From Planctomycetaceae bacterium (GTDB lineage Bacteria > Planctomycetota > Planctomycetia > Pirellulales > Thermoguttaceae), in the NCBI GenBank assembly GCA_031282385.1, contig JAITDV010000199.1, forward strand, positions 1-6,579: a stretch of DNA of 6,579 bases. The letters are read 5' to 3'. Under the pieces are notes generated by a model, which was given only the letters and a program-made list of their open reading frames with translations, was not told the DNA's origin and made no database searches. The translations under genes were made by a program, and so were the position numbers. Shown one piece after another: positions 1 through 5,212 of the stretch (its first letter is position 1; each line of letters opens with the position of its first letter).

Positions 1-136
1 CCATAACCTATCCAAAGGGGGGGAATAATTCCCCTCCTTCGGAGGGGTTAGGGGTGGTCTCGGAGGAGTTAAAGGCGGTTTTTTGTTGTAGGTTTTTTGT
101 TGTGTTGATGTATTTTTAGATTAGAGAAAAGGTCTA
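1..136 (+). mobile_element. Family A MITE-like element, copy A1 (left part outside the window)
   Basis: The right part of a non-coding palindromic element, cut by the window start. It has a GC-rich core of CCCCTCC/GGAGGGG units followed by GGTGGTCTCGGAGGAGTTAA, then a T-rich tail of about 70 bp. It ends in GAGAAAAGGTCTA, the terminal sequence also seen at 1428 and, inverted, at 4421. The first 30 bases look like a decayed left palindrome arm. Nothing in it codes for protein. A non-autonomous transposon moved by an absent transposase is the best inference. Confidence 0.7.
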
Positions 137-165
137 TTGAGGTTGGGAAACAGAATTGTTGACGA

Positions 166-278
166 TATACTGCTCGTACTATAAATGCGCAACTCAAGAG
201 CGTAAAAGCCTGCTTGCCAATAGGTAAGCAGGCAAAGGTAAAGGTAAATGAAATTTAAAGTATGAACAGTTTAAAATT
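166..278 (-). repeat. Family B hairpin-promoter repeat, copy B1
   Basis: One of five related copies, about 113 bp. On the minus strand it reads: inverted end (AACTGTTCATACTTTAAATT), hairpin 208-233 (GCCTGCTT/AAGCAGGC plus an inner CC/GG) followed by TTTT, then a promoter-like pair: TTACGC (205-200), 16 bp, TATAGT (183-178). The other end, TACTGCTCGTACTATAAATG, is an imperfect inverted match to the first. It carries a 6-bp insertion (near 245-250) relative to B2. The promoter would fire leftward out of the window, away from the nitroreductase. Confidence 0.75.
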
Positions 279-388
279 CCACAACTCAACAACTTTGCCA
301 TTGCGAAAAAACGTATCATTGAACGCGAATCTTGCATTCGGGACAAATGATACTAGAATCTATTTTGGTAAAGTTGAATGGTGTTGTG
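279..388. repeat. Large nested imperfect palindrome between B1 and B2
   Basis: Three inverted-repeat layers share a centre near 333. The outer arms are CCACAAC..AACTTTGCCA (279-300) and TGGTAAAGTT..GTTGTG (367-388), with gaps. The middle arms are GTATCATT (313-320) and AATGATAC (346-353), perfect. The inner arms are CGAAT (326-330) and ATTCG (336-340) around a 5-base loop. A long hairpin in RNA or a cruciform in DNA is possible. No coding potential or known RNA family was recognised. Confidence 0.5.
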
Positions 389-405
389 TGCATCATTCTG
401 ATTAC

Positions 406-434
406 TTGTGATTGTGTACTGCTCGTGCTATAAA
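406..434 (+). promoter_or_regulatory. Candidate promoter of the nitroreductase gene
   Basis: TTGTGA (406-411) and TATAAA (429-434) are separated by 17 bp, matching the sigma70 consensus at 4/6 and 5/6. The -10 lies in the outer end of repeat B2 and the -35 in the unique flank. Transcription would start near 441, giving a leader of about 120 nt that contains the B2 hairpin. On this strand the hairpin has no T-tract after it, so it should not terminate. No better promoter was found between 280 and 563. AT-rich DNA gives many such matches, so confidence is low. Confidence 0.33.
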
Positions 435-522
435 TTGCGTGACTCAAGAGCGTAAAAGCCTGCTTGCCAATAGGTAAGCAGGCAAAGGTAAAGGAAATTT
501 AAAGTGTGAACAGTTTAAAATT
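415..522 (-). repeat. Family B hairpin-promoter repeat, copy B2
   Basis: A direct copy of B1 with the same 26-nt hairpin (458-483). On the minus strand the hairpin is followed by TTTT and a promoter-like pair, TTACGC (455-450), 17 bp, TATAGC (432-427). The inverted ends are TGTACTGCTCGTGC at 415 and its imperfect partner GTGTGAACAGTTTAAA ending at 519. It ends about 41 bp before the nitroreductase start codon. A minus-strand transcript from it would meet the terminator-like hairpin of B1. Confidence 0.75.
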
Positions 523-563
523 TCAAAGTTGAACAATCTAACATTTAACCAATAAAAATTAGT

Positions 564-1076
564 ATGGACGTATTTAATGTAATTTCAAAACGTCAAAGTT
601 ATCGCGGTACATTTACCGACGCTATGGTTTCACGCGAAGATTTAATCAAAATCGTGCAAGCAGGACTTGACGCCCCAAGCGGCTGTAACGCTCAATCGAC
701 CAGTTTTGTCATTGTGGACAAACCAACATTGATTGCATCAATTGCAAAATTACTTGGCGATAGAGTTGTTTGCAAAACAGCCAAAGCAATGATAGTTTGC
801 GTTTGTGATAAGAAGCCGGTTTACGGTAAATTATCATTTTATATTGAAGATTGTGCGGCTGCGGTTGAAAATATGTTGATTGCGATTGCTGCTCTTGGTT
901 ATTCTACGGTTTGGCTGGACGGAGTGATTCGAGGCGATGTCGGAGTTGAAATAGGCAAATTGCTAAATATACCGGCAGAACTTGAAGTACGAGTTTTATT
1001 ACCTATCGGCGTCGCCCAAACTCAAACCGCAAAACCCGCAAAAAAATCCTTTGACGAAAGAGCAAGATTCGCATAA
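564..1076 (+). CDS. Nitroreductase-family flavoprotein (170 aa)
   Basis: A probable FMN-dependent NAD(P)H oxidoreductase of the nitroreductase superfamily, cytoplasmic and usually dimeric; the natural substrate cannot be told from sequence. The N-terminus has the family's basic Arg/Ser phosphate-binding signature (KRQSYRG, residues 9-15), then APSGCNAQ (37-44), the usual A-P-S-G-x-N-x-Q flavin-contacting loop. Residues 91-120 hold the long helix ending in ALGYSTVWLDG. LPIGVA (146-151) is the near-terminal strand, and the C-terminus KSFDERARF resembles the family's last segment. At 170 aa it is a compact, full-length member. The protein is somewhat Cys-rich (Cys 41, 70, 79, 81, 97). The ATG at 564 fits the family N-terminus, but no Shine-Dalgarno sequence precedes it. 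It is monocistronic, with no related gene next to it and no clear terminator of its own. Confidence 0.88.
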   Translation: MDVFNVISKRQSYRGTFTDAMVSREDLIKIVQAGLDAPSGCNAQSTSFVIVDKPTLIASIAKLLGDRVVCKTAKAMIVCVCDKKPVYGKLSFYIEDCAAAVENMLIAIAALGYSTVWLDGVIRGDVGVEIGKLLNIPAELEVRVLLPIGVAQTQTAKPAKKSFDERARFA

Positions 1077-1157
1077 AACCAAATCTTATTCACAACTATT
1101 CAGCGGGATTACTGCAATAAAATTGTTCAAGTGCCAATGGAAAGATGTTAGGGGATA
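1077..1157. other. Short spacer after the nitroreductase gene
   Basis: No gene and no convincing terminator hairpin. It contains AACTATTCAG at 1094-1103 followed by CGGGATT. This short motif recurs at about 4267, 6014 and 6332. The spacer ends where repeat D1 begins. Confidence 0.5.
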
Positions 1158-1205
1158 GGAAAAGGAACGAAACAGGCAGGAACGCAATGATCTAAAGTAA
1201 ACAAC
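1158..1205 (+). repeat. Family D 48-bp repeat, copy D1
   Basis: Aligns without gaps to 4845-4892 with 39 of 48 bases identical. The shared end TCTAAAGTAAACAAC is perfect. Seven of the nine differences are G/A changes. It abuts the left end of MITE copy A2, as if A2 inserted at its edge. Its function is unknown. Confidence 0.6.
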
Positions 1206-1207
1206 AT

Positions 1208-1428
1208 TAGACCTTTTCGATAACTCCTCCGAGACCACCCCTGACCCCTCCAAAGGAGGGGAATTATTCGCTACCGAAGGAGGCGTCTCCTTATTCCCCT
1301 CTCTCGGAGGCGTATTCTTATTCCCCTCCTTCGGAGGGGCTAGGGGTGGTCTCGGAGGAGTTAAAGACGGTTTTTTCGTTGTAGGTTTTTGTTGCGTTGA
1401 TGTATTTTTAGGTTAGAAAAAAGGTCTA
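1208..1428 (+). mobile_element. Family A MITE-like element, copy A2 (complete, 221 bp)
   Basis: Bounded by TAGACCTTTT (from 1208) and AAAAGGTCTA (to 1428), so both ends carry TA, which would fit a TA target-site duplication as in IS630/Tc1-type elements. Inside is a large inverted repeat, 1221-1263 against 1321-1363, with 40 of 43 positions pairing. Each arm contains a nested CCCCTCC/GGAGGGG hairpin. Between the arms are further decayed copies of the same unit (1270-1320). The right tail (1364-1420) is T-rich and matches A1 and A3. No ORF. Transcribed, it would fold strongly and could stop read-through from the nitroreductase gene. Confidence 0.75.
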
Positions 1429-1515
1429 TTAAAAGTGTGAACACTTGAATTGTCATTTACCATTACCTGCTTAACTTTCGGAAAGCAGGCTTTCAAACTG
1501 TTCACACTTTAATAA
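1429..1515. repeat. Family B repeat, variant copy B3 without promoter half
   Basis: A shorter, rearranged B element directly abutting A2. The hairpin 1466-1489 (CCTGCTT/AAGCAGG) and its left context (ATTTACC) match B1 read on the minus strand. The promoter half is missing. Instead, a second copy of the other end (CTGTTCACACTTTAATAA) follows, so the ends TTAAAAGTGTGAACA (1429-1443) and TGTTCACACTTTAATAA (1499-1515) form a near-symmetric pair. It sits downstream of the tolC-like gene, beyond that gene's own terminator. Confidence 0.6.
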
Positions 1516-1541
1516 TTCCAAGCAGAAAAATTTTGACAAAT

Positions 1542-1570
1542 ATGTAGGAACGAACCACGAGTTCCTACAT
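1542..1570 (-). terminator. Intrinsic terminator of the tolC-like gene
   Basis: A perfect 10-bp stem, ATGTAGGAAC (1542-1551) and GTTCCTACAT (1561-1570), with a 9-base loop, begins 10 bp past the tolC-like stop codon. On the minus strand it is followed by ATTTGTCAAAATTTTT, an interrupted T-tract. Position and stem quality support termination. The broken T-tract makes it less certain. Confidence 0.6.
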
Positions 1571-1579
1571 AATCTTTTG

Positions 1580-3808
1580 TTATTTCAAATATCTGTTATT
1601 TCTCAACGATTTTGTTTCTGTTTTTGTTTCAGTTATAGTCGGAGTGGTGAAAGAAACTTGACGATTTTCTGATACTGCATCTTCTGTTTTAATTGTTTGA
1701 GTTGCGGGCAATGGAGCAGGACGCAAAGAGAAATCTTCTTGGTTTTCGTTTGTTGAAGTTGTCGGATTACTTGATGTGAAATCAGGAATTATTATTGGTA
1801 AAGATTTTGCTCCTTTGTCTGAATCAATTATTTTCGGCGCCAACACAGGCGCTTTTTCGTCAGTTTTGTTGTTATTGTTAATAATTAGGTTTGACTTCGT
1901 GTTGTCGGGTAACATGTTTTCGGTGTAATGGAATTGCTGATATTTTTCGCGGCTTAAAACTCGCGGTCTTGTGAAACCGTAATTTAATTTGCGACTTGCG
2001 TCTTCAGCTCTTGCCCGTCTTTTTGCATCAAAATATGCTTTACCGGGCCACGAACCCTCAACAAGATAAACATTATCATATTCCAACAAAGAACCTTTAC
2101 GATAATGCAATGTCATAATAGCAATGTTGTAATCAATTATTGCACGATAATATTCAGTGTCTGCTTCTGACAATCTGCGCTGTGCGTCAAGTACCTGATC
2201 CAAAGTAGTTGTTTGTGAATTGAAAGCTGCTGTTACGGCGTTTACTTCTTCTGTCGCCGCAATTCTACGTTGCAACATTGTAACGCCGGTTTGGTATGCT
2301 TGCGTAATTTCGCGGAATGAGTCCGCCAATTGATGTGATAATTCCAACTCCTGCTCTTGCAATATAGCTCGTGATTTTGCTAAATTTAATTGGGCGTTAC
2401 GGACTGCCGCTAGTTCACTTCGCCATCCCAACGGCATAGAAGCATTTAAACCAAGTACCCAACCGTTATAGTTGCCGCCGGTCAAATTACCGATTGCGTT
2501 ACTTTGATGATTTCCTTGATTTATCAATTCGCTGCCTGCACCGTCCCATCTGTATTTGCCGATCAAGTCAATTTGAGGCATGAGAAAATTTTTAGACGCA
2601 GTTAACTCAAGTTCACGTTTTTTCACTTCCCATTTTTGTTTCCGCAACTCCGGCGACCTAAACAACGCTTCACAGACAATATTTTGCCAATCAAGTTTAA
2701 TTGGCGCAGTGATTGGATTGTCGGTTGGTCTCATTAAACGTCCGTCAGTTGCGGCTAAACCGAGAATAGAACGAAGAGCAGCTTCAGTTCGGAATAAATT
2801 CGTTTGTGCGGATTCTGCCTGACCTCTGAATGTATAGTAATTATTTCTTGCCTGCGCTTCGTTTTGTGCAGTACCGCCTTTAGCACCAACATCTTTTAAT
2901 GCCTTTATTTGTGTCCACGTCTGTTGCGCGGCGTCGCAACCTGATTTGACGGATTCAAGACGATGGTAAGCATAATACAGATTCCAATATGCTTTTTCAA
3001 CATCGGCAACAAGATTTCGGGTTGCCATTTCAAAATCGTTGATTGCTTGATCTGTATTGATTCGTGCGATTGCAACACCTGAATAAATGCCGGGGCGACC
3101 ATTGGGACCGGCTATCCGGTTAAATTGGATTCCGTTACCGCGAAATAAAGGTTGCACAAAACCGCCTTCAAGATAACTTGACCAACCCTTTGTCACGCCA
3201 TTTTTGCTGTATTGGTAATTATTCGACTGATTTAAATAAAATTGTGTTCCAGTTGCGGCGGTTTTATTGATCCCAACGCCAAACGAACCTTGATCAGTCT
3301 GTTCACTTCCCGGTGTGTCGTTTTTGCCCCATTGTGTTGTTGCCGACAACATTGCATCAAATTCTGCCAACGCCGCTTCAACACCGTATTGCGGATTACT
3401 TTCGGTCAGTGCAATATCATAAACTGTACCAACTGCATTGGGAGATGATAGCAATGCGCCGGGAACTCCAGATGCGCCTGCACTGGAAAAACCAACGCCG
3501 TTCAAAGTACGAATTACTTTGCAATTCTGGAGAGCAATTTGGATTGCTTCCTCAAGTGCAATATCCCAAAATCCTTTTGGTTCAGGGTTTGTAAGAGACA
3601 ACGGATCAATTGCCCCGCAGACTTCATTTAATTTCGGTACCTCGGCGTCGGGGTAATCAATTTGGGTTGCGTGTGTTTTGAAATATTTTTGATATTGACC
3701 TTTTTCTGTTAGGAAAAACGGCTGTTGAGGCTGACAACCAACGAGGTTAATCATACTTATAACAATACCAACAAAAAAGGCAAATGATATTTTGTGAAGG
3801 GAACTCAT
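1580..3808 (-). CDS. TolC-family outer-membrane efflux lipoprotein (742 aa)
   Basis: An outer-membrane channel protein of the TolC/OEP family, normally the exit duct of a tripartite efflux pump or type I secretion system. Residues 1-25 form a lipoprotein signal peptide: short basic start, hydrophobic stretch FFVGIVISMINLV, lipobox LVGC with lipidated Cys25. Residues 80-350 hold the first OEP repeat: the DIALEEAIQIALQN helix, beta-strand-like segments around 175-225 (FVQPLFRGNG), and long helices with AYWNLYYAY (273-281). Residues 372-575 hold the second: SPELRKQKWEVKKREL, GLNASMPLGWR, and the helix with LDQVLDAQRRLSEAD. About 165 residues beyond the usual end follow, turning Asn/Thr/Pro/Lys-rich after 635. 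ATG at 3808 is chosen for the signal peptide and the AAGGAAG site before it. No membrane-fusion or pump gene lies in the window, so its partner must be elsewhere. The style resembles planctomycete TolC proteins. Confidence 0.9.
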   Translation of the reverse strand: MSSLHKISFAFFVGIVISMINLVGCQPQQPFFLTEKGQYQKYFKTHATQIDYPDAEVPKLNEVCGAIDPLSLTNPEPKGFWDIALEEAIQIALQNCKVIRTLNGVGFSSAGASGVPGALLSSPNAVGTVYDIALTESNPQYGVEAALAEFDAMLSATTQWGKNDTPGSEQTDQGSFGVGINKTAATGTQFYLNQSNNYQYSKNGVTKGWSSYLEGGFVQPLFRGNGIQFNRIAGPNGRPGIYSGVAIARINTDQAINDFEMATRNLVADVEKAYWNLYYAYHRLESVKSGCDAAQQTWTQIKALKDVGAKGGTAQNEAQARNNYYTFRGQAESAQTNLFRTEAALRSILGLAATDGRLMRPTDNPITAPIKLDWQNIVCEALFRSPELRKQKWEVKKRELELTASKNFLMPQIDLIGKYRWDGAGSELINQGNHQSNAIGNLTGGNYNGWVLGLNASMPLGWRSELAAVRNAQLNLAKSRAILQEQELELSHQLADSFREITQAYQTGVTMLQRRIAATEEVNAVTAAFNSQTTTLDQVLDAQRRLSEADTEYYRAIIDYNIAIMTLHYRKGSLLEYDNVYLVEGSWPGKAYFDAKRRARAEDASRKLNYGFTRPRVLSREKYQQFHYTENMLPDNTKSNLIINNNNKTDEKAPVLAPKIIDSDKGAKSLPIIIPDFTSSNPTTSTNENQEDFSLRPAPLPATQTIKTEDAVSENRQVSFTTPTITETKTETKSLRNNRYLK

Positions 3809-3813
3809 GTTTT

Positions 3814-3820
3814 CTTCCTT
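3814..3820 (-). promoter_or_regulatory. Shine-Dalgarno site of the tolC-like gene
   Basis: AAGGAAG on the minus strand, with five bases between GGAAG and the ATG at 3808. It is the only clear ribosome binding site among the three genes and fixes this start. Confidence 0.7.
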
Positions 3821-3837
3821 TAGCTTTTTGTGCGATT

Positions 3838-3870
3838 AGTATAATTTACTAATGCAAAAGGAGTATTCAA
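3838..3870 (-). promoter_or_regulatory. Possible promoter of the tolC-like gene
   Basis: On the minus strand TTGAAT (3870-3865) is followed after 16 bp by TAAATT (3848-3843). A better -10, TATACT (3843-3838), overlaps but then lies 21 bp from TTGAAT and lacks a good -35. One of these probably drives the gene, with a leader of about 25-30 nt. AT-rich background makes this weak. Confidence 0.3.
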
Positions 3871-4296
3871 CCTTGTTTACCGGAAATATCGGTAAGTCTT
3901 AATAAGTGAATAATTTCGTGAGCGTCTGGCAACATATTGTAAGATCAAGAAGTCATTTATATTAGGTTACAATTCGTTGAGTCTTGCGGTGATTGCTTCC
4001 GGTTAGCGGCAAAAATCGGCAACATAAATTTTGTTTTCGATTTTCAACTACTACAATACTTCTTTGTTTTTTCGGCGAAGTTGGCTGCAAGCCCTAAATA
4101 TTCCTAAAGCAGACCGCGCAATACTAATGATCGCAGTTATCCGCAAAATCAGAATCGTCAAAATAACCGGAAAAGTTTAATTTATCGGTAAACTTTTTTT
4201 AACTTTTTCAAACAACCTAACAGGCAAAGTTCAACTAATTTATCCAAAACCACAAAAAATTTCGCTGTAATTATTCAGTTGCGGGATTCCATTATT
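3871..4296. other. Spacer upstream of the tolC-like gene
   Basis: No coding region was found on either strand. Visible items are a small inverted repeat TTACCG/CGGTAA (about 3878-3896), the terminator-like hairpin at 4171-4200 listed separately, and a GTAATTATTCAG motif at 4267-4278 shortly before element C1. A regulatory or small-RNA role for part of it is possible but not shown. Confidence 0.5.
4171..4200 (+). terminator. Orphan terminator-like hairpin
   Basis: The arms AAAAGTTTA (4171-4179) and TAAACTTTT (4189-4197) give a perfect 9-bp stem with a 9-base loop, running into a tract of eight T. The stem is AT-rich, so it would be weak. No plus-strand gene ends upstream of it, so it is either chance in AT-rich DNA or the end of an unannotated small RNA starting in 3850-4150. 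Confidence 0.35.
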
Positions 4297-4718
4297 TAGT
4301 TGTCCCTGAAAAAATCATTTGGCGCTATAAATTCTGGGCTTATCTGGTTGCAATTTAGAGTTATAATTTGCAATATAGTTATTGTTTTATCCGAGATTTT
4401 CCCTAAAACCTTGCAAATATTAGACCTTTTCTCTAACCTAAAAATACATCAACGCAACAAAAAATCTAAAACGAAAAACCGCCTTTAACTCCTCAGAGAC
4501 CACCCCTAACCCCTCCAAAGAAGGGGAATAAGAATACCCCTCCGAAGGAGGCGAATATTCCCCTCCTTCGGAGGGGTCAGGGGTGGTCTCCTACAGGTTA
4601 GCGAAAAGGTCTACTATTATTAATTGACAAGGTGTACCCATTCAGATGCTCAAACGAACTCGCCGCGAACAAGTTGGCTACCATTAAAACAACAAAAAGA
4701 CTTTTTCAGGGACAACTA
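4297..4718. mobile_element. Family C non-autonomous element, copy C1, hosting MITE A3
   Basis: Bounded by TAGTTGTCCCTGAAAAA (from 4297) and its inverted copy TTTTTCAGGGACAACTA (ending 4718). The first 20 bases match at 19 positions. Both ends start with TA, compatible with a TA target duplication and so with IS630/Tc1-type transposition (inferred). The 422 bp hold no transposase; without nested A3 (4421-4613) only about 229 bp remain. The first 71 bp recur at 6509-6579 with two mismatches, confirming a dispersed family. A short open frame at 4300-4488 runs through repeat sequence and is not a gene. Confidence 0.7.
4421..4613 (-). mobile_element. Family A MITE-like element, copy A3 (complete, 193 bp, nested in C1)
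   Basis: Inverted relative to A1 and A2. The ends TAGACCTTTTCTCTAACCT (from 4421) and its partner ending in GCGAAAAGGTCTA (to 4613) pair at 18 of 19 positions. The T-rich tail of A1/A2 appears here as an A-rich stretch at 4440-4490. The core (4490-4595) has CCCCTCC/GGAGGGG hairpins with one internal unit fewer than A2. It lies wholly inside element C1, so it inserted after C1 did. Confidence 0.75.
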
Positions 4719-4735
4719 GTTAGGAAAAAGAGGTT

Positions 4736-4838
4736 ATAAACTGTTCAAACTTTAAACTTCGTTTACCACCGCTTGTTTACCATTGGAAAGCAAGCTTTTA
4801 CGATTTTGATTCGCACAATTTATAGTACGGGCAGTATA
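4736..4838 (+). repeat. Family B hairpin-promoter repeat, copy B4
   Basis: The most diverged promoter-bearing B copy, oriented toward the methyltransferase. The hairpin at 4771-4795 has GCTTG/CAAGC where others have GCCTG/CAGGC, a paired change that keeps the stem. It also has a T.G pair where others have C-G. TTTT follows the hairpin at 4796-4799. The ends AAACTGTTCAAACTTTAAAC and TTTATAGTACGGGCAGTATA are imperfect inverted repeats. Confidence 0.7.
4798..4826 (+). promoter_or_regulatory. Promoter-like pair in B4
   Basis: TTACGA (4798-4803), 17 bp, TATAGT (4821-4826), in the same place as in the other B copies. A transcript would run through D2 and meet the B5 hairpin about 290 bp later. No gene starts in between. 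Confidence 0.35.
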
Positions 4839-4844
4839 AGTTAA

Positions 4845-4892
4845 GGAATAGAAACGAAACAGACAAAAACACAGTACTCTAAAGTAAACAAC
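4845..4892 (+). repeat. Family D 48-bp repeat, copy D2
   Basis: An ungapped partner of 1158-1205 (39/48 identical), here starting only 6 bp after the promoter end of B4. Association of both D copies with B or A element edges suggests D is part of a larger, decayed element. Function unknown. Confidence 0.6.
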
Positions 4893-5081
4893 CCTTATTT
4901 ATCTAAATTCCCTTAGTAACAAACAACGCCCCCAAAAATGCGCCCTTATTTTTTTAGATGATAAATTTGATAAGATAAATGGATTATTATTATCCAGCTA
5001 GCCCCTCAACAATCATGTATTGACATGAGGTAGTGCAATTGTCTATTTTGATTTTGGTATTGAAACGGGTAATAACATTTA
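4893..5081. other. Spacer between D2 and B5
   Basis: No gene seen. It contains a small hairpin at 5004-5030 (CCTCA/TGAGG outside CAAT/ATTG) and, overlapping it, a consensus -35 TTGACA at 5020-5025 with a weak TATTTT 18 bp on (5044-5049). This could be a second, upstream promoter for the methyltransferase, but the B5 hairpin lies in its path. Confidence 0.4.
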
Positions 5082-5187
5082 ATTTTAAACTGTTCGCACT
5101 TTAAATTTCTTTACCTTCGCCTGCTTACCTATCGGAAAGCAGGCTTTTGCGATTTGGATCCGCGCAATTTATAGTACGAGCAGTATA
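5082..5187 (+). repeat. Family B hairpin-promoter repeat, copy B5
   Basis: Oriented toward the methyltransferase and ending 25 bp before its ATG. The hairpin at 5119-5144 (GCCTGCTT/AAGCAGGC, inner CC/GG around TATC) is followed by TTTT, like a short intrinsic terminator. The promoter pair follows directly. The ends AAACTGTTCGCACTTTAAAT and TTTATAGTACGAGCAGTATA are imperfect inverted repeats, largely transition differences. Confidence 0.75.
5147..5175 (+). promoter_or_regulatory. Candidate methyltransferase promoter supplied by repeat B5
   Basis: TTGCGA (5147-5152) and TATAGT (5170-5175) lie 17 bp apart, matching the sigma70 consensus at 4/6 and 5/6. Predicted start near 5182 gives a leader of about 30 nt to the ATG at 5213. 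The same pair and spacing (16-17 bp) recur in B1, B2 and B4. Recurrence partly reflects shared repeat ancestry, so it is not independent proof of activity. Confidence 0.5.
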
Positions 5188-5212
5188 TCAAGACAAAATT
5201 ATTGATCTAAAG

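Noticed and set aside
208..233. Family B hairpin as part of a tRNA or riboswitch
   Set aside because: No cloverleaf, anticodon arm or known aptamer core surrounds it. It is repeated in both orientations.
166..522. CRISPR-like reading of the B1/B2 direct repeats
   Set aside because: There are only two direct units, each over 100 bp with a large unique middle. Other copies are inverted and far away, and no cas gene is present.
2580..3656. Several short open frames of 65-93 codons in and opposite the tolC-like gene
   Set aside because: They lie inside a long, convincing coding region and have no recognisable domains. They are by-products of its codon pattern.
4300..4488. Open frame of 62 codons on the plus strand
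   Set aside because: It starts with TTG inside the end of element C1 and reads on into MITE A3. It has no ribosome binding site and low-complexity composition, so it is repeat sequence, not a gene.
5004..5030. Hairpin CCTCA/TGAGG as a terminator
   Set aside because: The stem is broken by an uneven internal loop, no T-tract follows, and no gene ends before it.
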